Assembly (NCBI GenBank): GCA_027459525.1
Contig: DAIDIC010000197.1
Coordinates: 1 to 6,863 of the forward strand
Source: JAJYBV01 sp021812265
GTDB taxonomy: Bacteria; Chloroflexota; Ktedonobacteria; Ktedonobacterales; JACDGC01
Length of the DNA stretch: 6,863 nucleotides
Direction: 5' to 3'
The notes below the pieces were generated by a model, which worked only from the letters and a program-made list of their open reading frames with translations, searched no databases and was not told the DNA's origin. The translations under genes were made by a program, and so were the position numbers. Shown here piece by piece: positions 1-5,113 of the stretch. Position 1 is the stretch's first letter. Every line of letters begins with the position of its first letter.

Positions 1-129
1 CGATCTCGCAAGCGCTTACACCGCAGTTTCCGTTTATATGAGTTATTTCAAAAATTTGGTGATTTCATTCAAATTCACCGCCACTCACACCTGAAATCAA
101 CCGGCGGAGCAGTTACAAAATTTGTCTAA
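1..129 (+). CDS. possible C-terminal end of a gene entering from the left edge
   Basis: Reading frame 1 is open from the first base to a TAA at 127-129, giving 42 residues rich in Arg, His and Phe. The stretch FIQIHRHSHL (residues 22-31), preceded by RLYELFQKFGD, resembles the 'L..L...F.RIHRSYLVN' core of LytTR DNA-binding domains, but with one extra residue, and the roughly 40 residues that normally follow are missing. If the resemblance is real, this is a truncated or decayed LytTR regulator. Frame 2 is also open from base 2 to a TGA at 92-94, and I cannot decide between the two without the sequence to the left. Neither strand offers a convincing complete gene here. The call is weak. Confidence 0.25.
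   Translation, partial: RSRKRLHRSFRLYELFQKFGDFIQIHRHSHLKSTGGAVTKFV
7..20. promoter_or_regulatory. LacI-operator-like palindrome at window edge
   Basis: CGCAAGCGCTTACA contains the core AAGCGCTT around a central CG, with GC/AC outer bases. This has the general shape of a LacI/CcpA-family operator. Five of six pairs of the 12-bp dyad at 8-19 match. It may lie inside a coding region continuing from the left, so a regulatory role is only a possibility. Confidence 0.18.
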
Positions 130-350
130 TCTCTGTTATGATACAAGAGTTATATGCAGGCCTTTCGCTTCCGCATGGAAAATCGGGGGTGTCCCCAGAC
201 CTCCCTCTGTTCAGATACGAGAACCATGCGAACCATGCGCGTCTCTTTCAAGCGAAAGTCCTATTATGATATCATCCATGTAGTAATATTTTTATAAATC
301 TGCAGCTTTTGCCGCATATCTTATCTTTACAGTGAATGGGAAGATATACC
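130..350. other. non-coding region upstream of the anchored protein gene
   Basis: No gene is supported here on either strand. The region holds the first repeat copy (158-262) and, right after it, a perfect 10-bp palindrome ATGATATCAT (266-275). A TATGAT box lies at 137-142 and another at 265-270, but neither has a good -35 box at the proper distance. The promoter of the following gene is therefore not identified. The repeat sits about 90 bp before the start codon and could have displaced or supplied the promoter. Confidence 0.4.
158..262 (+). repeat. short inverted-ended repeat (MITE-like), copy 1
   Basis: The ends CTTTCGCTT (162-170) and AAGCGAAAG (250-258) are exact reverse complements, extended imperfectly to AGG/CCT at 158-160 and 260-262. 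A second, subterminal inverted pair is CGCATGG (172-178) with CCATGCG (224-230 and 233-239). The interior (186-227) matches the copy at 3057-3188 almost base for base, notably around CCAGACCTCCCT and CAGATACGAGAACCAT. This copy carries a 9-bp tandem duplication of AACCATGCG (222-239) and lacks about 39 bp found in the other copy. The right end alone folds as CTTTC-AAGC-GAAAG (245-258). No open reading frame is inside, so it is a non-autonomous element. Flanking bases 149-156 and 261-268 are only loosely alike, so a target duplication is not clear here. Confidence 0.75.
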
Positions 351-908
351 ATGCAAAATTTTACAAATACCGATAAAAATATGGCAATTCTGCGTTATGA
401 TCAAGATATTTCTGTGCAACATCTTCATGCGCCAAACCACAGACAGAAAAAAAATCGCTTCCGTCCGTTCATTATTGCCACAGCTATCGTCCCGTTGTTT
501 ATTATACCGCTATTTTTATTTTTCTTTTCCGCCGGCAAATCAACGTTGCAAACTACACAATCAACACAATATATATTGATCAACACCTACTCGAATGTCA
601 CGCCATTCACCATTACCATTGATGGAGCGCAGCAATTTCAATTTCAAACAAAATATGGCGTTATAAAACTCACATCCCCGCAAAGCACATATTTCATAAC
701 CTTTTCCGCCAGCGGTTATGCAACCGTATCTTGCTATCTTGTGGCGTCTCCCAGCAATGCTCCCAATATTTGCCGCATCAAACAGATCGACGCATCACAA
801 GATAACAAAGAGCTTGATGTATATTTCTACGCTTCCTACGGATTAGCGGCTCCAACAACTTACACACGCGCAGCGCAGCAAAATAAACGATCCGCAGTTA
901 TTGTTTGA
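351..908 (+). CDS. small membrane-anchored protein of unknown function
   Basis: This encodes 185 residues from the ATG at 351, chosen because GGGAAG at 338-343 gives a ribosome binding site 7 bases upstream. An in-frame ATG at 336 has no such site. The N-terminal 38 residues are polar and end in a basic patch (RQKKNRFR), followed by one very hydrophobic span at about 40-61 without a signal peptidase site. This suggests a type II membrane protein with its C-terminal part outside the cytoplasm. Residues 73-160 look beta-rich (ILINTYSNVTPFTITIDG, then ITFSASGYATVSC) and recall PEGA/Ig-like surface modules. Two cysteines at about 128 and 141 could form a disulfide outside the cell. No catalytic motif is visible. 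It stands alone between a repeat and the promoter of the next gene, so context gives no function. It is fairly surely a real gene; its role is unknown. Confidence 0.7.
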   Translation: MQNFTNTDKNMAILRYDQDISVQHLHAPNHRQKKNRFRPFIIATAIVPLFIIPLFLFFFSAGKSTLQTTQSTQYILINTYSNVTPFTITIDGAQQFQFQTKYGVIKLTSPQSTYFITFSASGYATVSCYLVASPSNAPNICRIKQIDASQDNKELDVYFYASYGLAAPTTYTRAAQQNKRSAVIV

Positions 909-933
909 CATAACAAAACCATAGCAGTATAAT
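905..933 (+). promoter_or_regulatory. perfect consensus sigma70 promoter for the acyl-CoA synthetase gene
   Basis: TTGACA at 905-910 and TATAAT at 928-933 are separated by exactly 17 bp, the ideal housekeeping promoter. The -35 box overlaps the TGA stop (906-908) of the preceding gene. Transcription should begin near 940, leaving a leader of about 140 nt before the ATG at 1082. This makes the synthetase gene a separate transcription unit. Confidence 0.85.
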
Positions 934-939
934 ATATCT

Positions 940-1081
940 AACTTTTGCTGATCGCCAGCCTTTTCCAAAAAGTTATGCTTTAAAAAGGTTCCTCACTATT
1001 CCTGTTCAGCAAATGCATACCTCTGGGCAAACATAAATAGTATGCGCAGCAATCAGAATTGCGCAATGAAAGGTTTATGCT
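940..1081 (+). other. long 5' leader with several small hairpins
   Basis: The predicted transcript leader can form CCTTTT/AAAAGG (959-964 with 983-988), GCATAC/GTATGC (1015-1020 with 1040-1045) and GCAAT-CAGA-ATTGC (1049-1062). The third competes with TGCGCA/TGCGCA (1043-1048 with 1060-1065), so alternative folds exist. The last one lies just ahead of the ribosome binding site GAAAGG (1068-1073). I recognise no known riboswitch, T-box or leader peptide. The leader may simply be unstructured. Confidence 0.3.
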
Positions 1082-3010
1082 ATGGAAGTAATGAATCCAA
1101 CTATTTTAAAGTGGCGTCAAGCGGCGGAAGAAGATCCGGATGCTTTTTGGGGAAGCGCGGCAGATAAACTTCCTTGGTTTCGGCGCTGGGATCGCGTTTT
1201 TGAGTGGAATCCGCCCACCTTCTCTTGGTTTAAAGGTGGCTTAACCAATATCAGCTACAACTCACTGGATGTACATGTTCAGCGGGGCTGGGGCGGACAC
1301 GCAGCTATTGTTTCGTTAAATGAACGCGGAGAGCGCGAAGTATACACCTACGCAGAACTGTTGTCCGCGGTAAAAGACGTTGCTGCCGCGCTGCGCGGCG
1401 CCGGCGTAAAAAGGGGTGATCGCGTAGGAATATATATGCCAACATCAGCAAGAGCCGTTATTTCTATGCTGGCCTGCGCCAGAATTGGCGCGTTGCATAT
1501 CGTTGTTTTCGCAGGATTTGGCAGCAGCGCTTTGGCTGAACGCATGCGTTACGCCGGCGCCAAATTACTGCTTACATCAAACTTAACCTATCGCAAAGGG
1601 AAAGATGTGCAATTAAAAGGTATTGTTGATGATGCAGTTATAAAAACTGAGGGGCTTATTGAAAAAGTAGTGGTATGGCAACGTGGCAGCCAACCAATAG
1701 CCATGACCGAAGGCAGAGATATTACATGGGAGCAGTTTATGGCGCTTGGAGCCAATCAATCCACAACCCATGAAGTTATGGAATCGAATGAGCCGGCTTT
1801 TATTTTAGCCACATCAGGCACTACAGCCAGACCCAAGCTGGCGGTGCACACTCACGGCGGCTATCAGGTAGGCATTTTCAGCGACGCGCAGTGGATGTTT
1901 GGCATGAAACCCTACGATATTTGGTGGTCTACATCAGATATCGGCTGGATTGTGGGGCATAGCTATATTGTATATGCGCCGCTTCTGGTTGGCTCTACTA
2001 CAATTGTCTATGAAGGAGCGTTAGATTATCCGGCTCCTTCCAGTTTTTACCGCACATTGGAACACGAACATGTAACGGGAATATTTACTTCGCCGACTGC
2101 AGTGCGTATGCTCATGGGTCACGGAACTGCCGCAGCAGAAACCAGCGATCTTTCGGCAGTAGAAAGAGTATTCTGCGCCGGCGAACCACTAAATGAGCCG
2201 GCTTGGGAATGGATTCAAAAAGATGTTTTCAAAAATCGCACACCAGTCATCGATCATTGGTGGCAGACTGAAACCGGCGGTCCCGTCATCGGAAACCCTT
2301 ACGGCATTGCAACATTGCCGATTAAGCCCGGCTCGGCAACTATTCCCCTTCCCGGATATTCTGTAGAAATTGTCACACCCGAAGGGCGGCCTTGCGGTCC
2401 CAATGAACGCGGCATTGTTGTTATTAAACGGCCATTTCCCAGTTTAATCCCCACGTTATGGGGAGAAACTGAGCGATATGGCGAAGATTATTGGAAACGC
2501 ATATCCGGCGCATATTACACCGGTGACGCCGCTATGATAGACGAAGACGGCTACGTATGGTTCAGCGGCCGCGCTGATGAAATTATTAAAATCGCCGGAC
2601 ATCGAATTGGCACTATCGAGGTAGAAACTGCTTTACTTCGGCATCCCGCCGTTGCCGAAGCCGGAGTTACCGGCAGGCCAGATGAACTGCGCGGCGAAGT
2701 TATTTCTGCTTTTGTGGTGGTTCGCCCCGGGCACACACCCAATGACGAACTGCGCGCGGCTTTGCGGCAAACGGTGCGCGATGAACTGGGCGCCGTTGTA
2801 GTAATCGGAGATATTGAATTTGTTCATATTCTGCCAAAAACACGCAGCGGTAAAATTATGCGCCGTGTGCTGAAAGCCGTAGTTACCGGAAAAGATCCCG
2901 GTGATGTTTCTACTATTGAAGATGAAGGCTCTGTCGAAGAAGCCCGTGAAGCGTGGACCAGTTTACACGAAGCTTTGCAAAAAAATAATCAGCCGCCAGC
3001 CGGTCAATAA
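1082..3010 (+). CDS. acetyl/propionyl-type acyl-CoA synthetase (AMP-forming)
   Basis: This 642-residue adenylate-forming enzyme is close to the usual length of acetyl-CoA synthetase (about 650). It should convert a short carboxylic acid, ATP and CoA into acyl-CoA, AMP and pyrophosphate in the cytoplasm, via an acyl-adenylate. Visible marks in order: an N-terminal ACS-type region with WFKGG (49-53); the phosphate-binding loop ATSGTTARPK (243-252); the ACS-like block STSDIGWIVGHSYIVYAPL (283-301); WWQTETGG (393-400); YTGD (479-482); GHRIGTIEVE (506-515); and PKTRSGKIMRR (585-595), whose Lys591 is the expected catalytic lysine. The Trp pair in WWQTETGG is kept, which in the family favours acetate or propionate over longer acids. 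The loop reads RPKLAVHT instead of the common KPKGVVHT, so this is a variant branch. The start has GAAAGG 8 bases upstream. No acetate-pathway neighbours are present, so the exact acid is open. Confidence 0.93.
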   Translation: MEVMNPTILKWRQAAEEDPDAFWGSAADKLPWFRRWDRVFEWNPPTFSWFKGGLTNISYNSLDVHVQRGWGGHAAIVSLNERGEREVYTYAELLSAVKDVAAALRGAGVKRGDRVGIYMPTSARAVISMLACARIGALHIVVFAGFGSSALAERMRYAGAKLLLTSNLTYRKGKDVQLKGIVDDAVIKTEGLIEKVVVWQRGSQPIAMTEGRDITWEQFMALGANQSTTHEVMESNEPAFILATSGTTARPKLAVHTHGGYQVGIFSDAQWMFGMKPYDIWWSTSDIGWIVGHSYIVYAPLLVGSTTIVYEGALDYPAPSSFYRTLEHEHVTGIFTSPTAVRMLMGHGTAAAETSDLSAVERVFCAGEPLNEPAWEWIQKDVFKNRTPVIDHWWQTETGGPVIGNPYGIATLPIKPGSATIPLPGYSVEIVTPEGRPCGPNERGIVVIKRPFPSLIPTLWGETERYGEDYWKRISGAYYTGDAAMIDEDGYVWFSGRADEIIKIAGHRIGTIEVETALLRHPAVAEAGVTGRPDELRGEVISAFVVVRPGHTPNDELRAALRQTVRDELGAVVVIGDIEFVHILPKTRSGKIMRRVLKAVVTGKDPGDVSTIEDEGSVEEAREAWTSLHEALQKNNQPPAGQ

Positions 3011-3045
3011 CAATGTCAAATACCTAATTTTACTTTTAGCATTCC

Positions 3046-3196
3046 TTAACGAACATGACTTTCGCTTCAGCATGGAACATGGGGGGATGTACAAGGGGCG
3101 ACGCCCCTTGTACGGGGTTCTGGGGTGTCTCCAGACCTCCCTTTGTTGCAGATACGAGAACCATACGCTTCTCTTTCAAGCGAAAGTCTTAACGAA
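3046..3196 (+). repeat. short inverted-ended repeat (MITE-like), copy 2, with direct-repeat flanks
   Basis: The ends GACTTTCGCTT (3057-3067) and AAGCGAAAGTC (3178-3188) are perfect 11-bp inverted repeats bounding a 132-bp element. The exact 8-bp sequence TTAACGAA flanks it at 3046-3053 and 3189-3196, as a target-site duplication would. Three bases (CAT, 3054-3056) sit between the left flank and the inverted end, so the true left border may be 3054. It lies in the same orientation as the copy at 158-262 and shares its interior, but has an extra G-rich segment with a strong dyad (3081-3121). There is no coding capacity of its own. It starts about 40 bp after the synthetase stop codon and could shape that mRNA's 3' end. 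Confidence 0.78.
3089..3113. repeat. strong 12-bp perfect hairpin inside repeat copy 2
   Basis: GTACAAGGGGCG (3089-3100) and CGCCCCTTGTAC (3102-3113) are exact reverse complements around a single A, so the RNA would form a very stable stem with the innermost pairs open. A second stem follows, CTGGGG-TGT-CTCCAG (3120-3134, one G-U pair). There is no T-run after either stem, so a classic intrinsic terminator is not shown. Stabilising or ending the synthetase mRNA is possible. Confidence 0.55.
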
Positions 3197-3221
3197 ATAT
3201 CTTTATAAATACAAATAATAA

Positions 3222-3257
3222 ACGTCCGGCTGGAAAAATTTCCGACCAGCCGAACGT
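3222..3257. terminator. probable terminator between the convergent genes
   Basis: ACGTCCGGCTGG (3222-3233) pairs with CCAGCCGAACGT (3246-3257) with one C-A mismatch, giving a 12-bp stem and a 12-nt loop. Read on the minus strand, the stem is followed by a T-rich tail (TTTATTATTTG). On the plus strand the tail is weak. Its place between the synthetase (ending 3010) and the membrane-protein gene (ending 3336) suits termination of the minus-strand operon, perhaps of both. Confidence 0.6.
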
Positions 3258-3297
3258 ATATTGTAACTCTTGAAATCTATTGCGCAAAATTATCCGC

Positions 3298-3316
3298 CGA
3301 AAAAATTGTTTTTTCG
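3298..3316. terminator. AT-rich hairpin just past the minus-strand operon
   Basis: CGAAAAAA (3298-3305) and TTTTTTCG (3309-3316) form a perfect 8-bp stem with a 3-nt loop. On the minus strand the GC-rich GGCGCCGGCGCG comes directly before it, about 20 bases after the stop codon. It may work together with the hairpin at 3222-3257, but its stem is mostly A-T, so its strength as a terminator is doubtful. Confidence 0.35.
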
Positions 3317-3335
3317 CGCCGGCGCCAGAGGCAAT

Positions 3336-4343
3336 CTATGCCGCCGAAGTAAAATTTTTTAACAACGCAGAATTGCCGCGAAAATACGCCAGCAACGCAA
3401 TGCCCGAAGCAACTGCCATCCCCAGCACAAATAGCAGCCATGACCCCATAGTTAAATTATTTGCCACTGCAAAAGAACGAAACTGCTGCGCAGTTGTTTG
3501 CAACATGATTCCATAAATAAACACAGCTATTGTCATCAAAACCATAGACGCTGTTACTACCAGAGCCGGCCAGCGGGCAAATAGCAGCTTTGCGGCAGGC
3601 GTATCTGCGCTGCGAATCGCTGTAATCACTCCTTTGGCGCTAAAAAATGCCCATACAGCAAACCACACAAAATACACTACGTGCGCCGCAAAATATTTCG
3701 CCACTGTCACGCCGGTTGCGCTATGCCAAACATGTATTACCACCGCCGGCGCAAATATTACCATAGCAAATCCAATGATCGGATACAAAAATTGCCTCCG
3801 AATTTCCGGTTTATGGCGCCACGCATACAGCGCTGCCGGCGCACCGCCGATAAGCGCCGCAGCCAGCGCCAGAAGAGCCAGCGCGCCAATAAGATTGTAT
3901 ACAATTTCCGAGGCAGATCCCCAAAGCAGGCGCAGGCCAAGGAATGTCGGGCCAGTCTTTTGCGCCACATATGCGCTGTCATCCAAGCTGCCATTAAAAA
4001 ATAGCCCAAGCGTTATAAACGCAATATATGATCCAAATACCGTAAAAAGTGAGTTTTGATACTTCTGCATAGTTGCATTTCCTTTCATATATGTACATAA
4101 TGTGTCTTTATGTTCTGCAATAAGCGTATAAATGAGGTCTTTTAGCGCAAATACAGTATAACGAAATAGTTTTGCCGCGCGCATATCACGAATTTGCAAG
4201 GCGAAATCACGCGCCATCTGGCTGCTATAATTTTTGCGAAACTCTGCCGGCGCCAAACGGGCAATATTTTTAAACAGCCACAGCGCCAAACGCCTTTTAC
4301 TTGCAGTGTTTGACGTAAATGAATTTTTTTCAGGTTGATTCAT
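3336..4343 (-). CDS. six-span membrane protein encoded with PadR regulator
   Basis: 335 residues. The soluble N-terminal part (about 20-80: LFKNIARLAPAEFRKNYS, SQMARDFALQIRD, then FALKDLIYTLIAEH) matches the style of the short segment that opens many ADOP/MacB-like permeases and PadR-linked membrane proteins, with 'LaPaeFR..y...M...f' and 'al.DL'. It is followed by six hydrophobic spans at about 98-117, 147-174, 186-205, 216-240, 258-280 and 299-321. No FtsX domain, ATP-binding motif or enzyme motif is visible. The ATG overlaps the padR stop as ATGA, and GGGAG lies 6 bases upstream, so the two are probably translated together. PadR partners of this kind are often membrane proteins or exporters. 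Here the function is unknown, and sensing or transport of a small hydrophobic compound is a guess. A GC-rich hairpin region follows the stop. Confidence 0.82.
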   Translation of the reverse strand: MNQPEKNSFTSNTASKRRLALWLFKNIARLAPAEFRKNYSSQMARDFALQIRDMRAAKLFRYTVFALKDLIYTLIAEHKDTLCTYMKGNATMQKYQNSLFTVFGSYIAFITLGLFFNGSLDDSAYVAQKTGPTFLGLRLLWGSASEIVYNLIGALALLALAAALIGGAPAALYAWRHKPEIRRQFLYPIIGFAMVIFAPAVVIHVWHSATGVTVAKYFAAHVVYFVWFAVWAFFSAKGVITAIRSADTPAAKLLFARWPALVVTASMVLMTIAVFIYGIMLQTTAQQFRSFAVANNLTMGSWLLFVLGMAVASGIALLAYFRGNSALLKNFTSAA

Positions 4344-4732
4344 TGCGTTCTCCCACCCAACCCTAATTCCGGATATTCATCAAAAGTTACCCCCATTTGG
4401 CGCGCACGTTCAACAAGCCTGCTAAGCCGACTGGTTTCAAGCTGCAGCGCTGCTAACCCTAATTCGGTAATTTTGTAATATTTCCGCCTTTCATCATCTA
4501 ACGCTGGGTCTGGCCGATCATCCGACTCGATAATAAGGCGATGTTCAAGCATTTGCTTGATAGAACGGTATAACGTTGCCGGACCCAGCTCTACTGCCCC
4601 CATTGATATTTCTTTTACTTCGCGCATAACGCCATATCCATGCTTTTCTGAAATTGCCAAGGCAAGCAATACATGGTATACCGCAGGTGTCAGCGGCAGC
4701 AGCGCGCGCGCTTGATCTAAATTGGTGTTCAT
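4340..4732 (-). CDS. PadR-family transcriptional regulator
   Basis: 130 residues with the PadR winged-helix pattern: LTPAVYHVLLALAISEKHGYGVMREV (about 14-39), the recognition part LGPATLYRSIKQMLEHRLI (49-67), a charged linker, and the wing DDERRKYYKIT (79-89). A C-terminal helix (90-112) serves for dimer contacts in this family. The protein should bind DNA as a dimer and repress its own operon until a ligand is bound. The start has AGAAGG 7 bases upstream. Its stop shares bases with the ATG of the membrane-protein gene, a tightly coupled pair. A repeat array at 4802-4836 just downstream of the likely promoter is the best operator candidate. It is of the small PadR subfamily with only one C-terminal helix. 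The ligand cannot be told from the sequence. Confidence 0.92.
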   Translation of the reverse strand: MNTNLDQARALLPLTPAVYHVLLALAISEKHGYGVMREVKEISMGAVELGPATLYRSIKQMLEHRLIIESDDRPDPALDDERRKYYKITELGLAALQLETSRLSRLVERARQMGVTFDEYPELGLGGRTQ

Positions 4733-4801
4733 TGTGTTACCTTCTAATAGCGCTGTGTATGTATATGGACAAAAGCTTTAAACCCCAAAAATAGGGCATC
4801 C

Positions 4802-4836
4802 GTATTGGTTATATCCATATTGATTATATCCAATAC
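4802..4836. promoter_or_regulatory. candidate PadR operator array
   Basis: GTATTGG (4802-4808) and CCAATAC (4830-4836) form an inverted repeat, extended inwards by TATA on both sides after one mismatch. Within it TTATATCCA occurs twice as a direct repeat with a 15-bp period (4809-4817, 4824-4832). A further reverse half-site TATATGGA lies at 4762-4769. The array sits at the predicted start point of padR transcription, as expected for autorepression. AT-rich dyads of this sort are usual for PadR proteins. Confidence 0.55.
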
Positions 4837-4840
4837 AGAT

Positions 4841-4869
4841 ATATTAGCATAAACGAAATATAAAGTCAA
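4841..4869 (-). promoter_or_regulatory. predicted promoter of the padR operon
   Basis: Read leftward, TTGACT (4869-4864) and TAATAT (4846-4841) are 17 bp apart, with start expected near 4834. The -35 box matches five of six consensus bases and the -10 four of six. A perfect TATAAT also exists leftward at 4828-4823 but lacks a good -35 box. Confidence 0.5.
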
Positions 4870-4892
4870 TACGAAACACAACAAAAAAACTG

Positions 4893-4920
4893 TTGCAAAA
4901 AAAGAACTCTTTGATAAAAT
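4893..4920 (+). promoter_or_regulatory. predicted promoter of the sugar kinase gene
   Basis: TTGCAA (4893-4898) and TAAAAT (4915-4920) are 16 bp apart, placing the start near 4927 and leaving a leader of about 185 nt. The -35 box is a weak match and the -10 a good one. The LacI-type palindrome would then lie about 27 bases downstream of the start. Confidence 0.4.
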
Positions 4921-4953
4921 AAAGATATGAAACTAAGCTTACGGCAATCACAT

Positions 4954-4965
4954 TCAAACGTTTGA
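4954..4965. promoter_or_regulatory. LacI-family operator-like palindrome upstream of sugar kinase
   Basis: TCAAACGTTTGA is a perfect 12-bp palindrome with a central CG and AAA/TTT arms, the typical build of LacI/GalR-family operators. Its position between the predicted promoter and the kinase start codon suits repression relieved by the sugar. No LacI-family gene is in the window, so the regulator would be encoded elsewhere. Confidence 0.55.
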
Positions 4966-5023
4966 GTATTTTCTTCTGTACGACCTGTAAAAATATGTGA
5001 AGGTCTTGTATTGTATTCCGCCG

Positions 5024-5054
5024 CTGTTACCCGCATAATTTTCTTGCGGGACAG
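5024..5054 (+). promoter_or_regulatory. stem-loop in the kinase mRNA leader
   Basis: CCCGCA (5030-5035) pairs with TGCGGG (5045-5050) around a 9-nt loop. The stem goes on as CTGT/ACAG (5024-5027 with 5051-5054) past a 2-nt bulge, ten pairs in all. No T-run follows, so it is not an intrinsic terminator. It ends about 44 bases before the ribosome binding site and may affect RNA stability or translation. No known riboswitch is recognised. Confidence 0.4.
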
Positions 5055-5113
5055 AACAACGCGCAGCGCGGCGCGATCACTGATTTTAAGATACCTCAAA
5101 GGAGACGTGTCTC

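Larger units (their letters stand above)
4733..5113. other. divergent intergenic control region
   Basis: This 381-bp gap separates padR (leftward) from the sugar kinase (rightward). It holds the padR operator array (4802-4836), a leftward promoter (4841-4869), a rightward promoter (4893-4920), a LacI-type palindrome (4954-4965) and a leader stem-loop (5024-5054). A GACCT/AGGTC inverted pair lies at 4982-4986 and 5001-5005. A minus-strand open frame here (4866-5099) begins with TTG and has no ribosome binding site; I do not accept it as a gene. Confidence 0.6.

Noticed and set aside
162..258. Repeat considered as part of a CRISPR array or a tRNA
   Set aside because: There are only two distant copies without regular spacers, and no cloverleaf or CCA-type end; inverted ends and flanking direct repeats fit a small mobile element better.
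940..1081. Leader considered as a riboswitch
   Set aside because: None of the conserved cores I know can be recognised and no terminator with a T-run lies before the start codon.
2901..3218. 105-codon plus-strand open frame across the synthetase end and repeat copy 2
   Set aside because: It overlaps the synthetase in another frame and its second half is the translated repeat; there is no start signal.
3634..4059. 141-codon plus-strand open frame opposite the membrane-protein gene
   Set aside because: It is antisense to a clear six-span protein with a coupled start, and shows no motif or ribosome binding site of its own.
4866..5099. 77-codon minus-strand open frame in the intergenic region
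   Set aside because: It starts with TTG, has no ribosome binding site, has a Cys/Phe-rich tail typical of chance translation, and runs over the kinase promoter, palindrome and leader stem.
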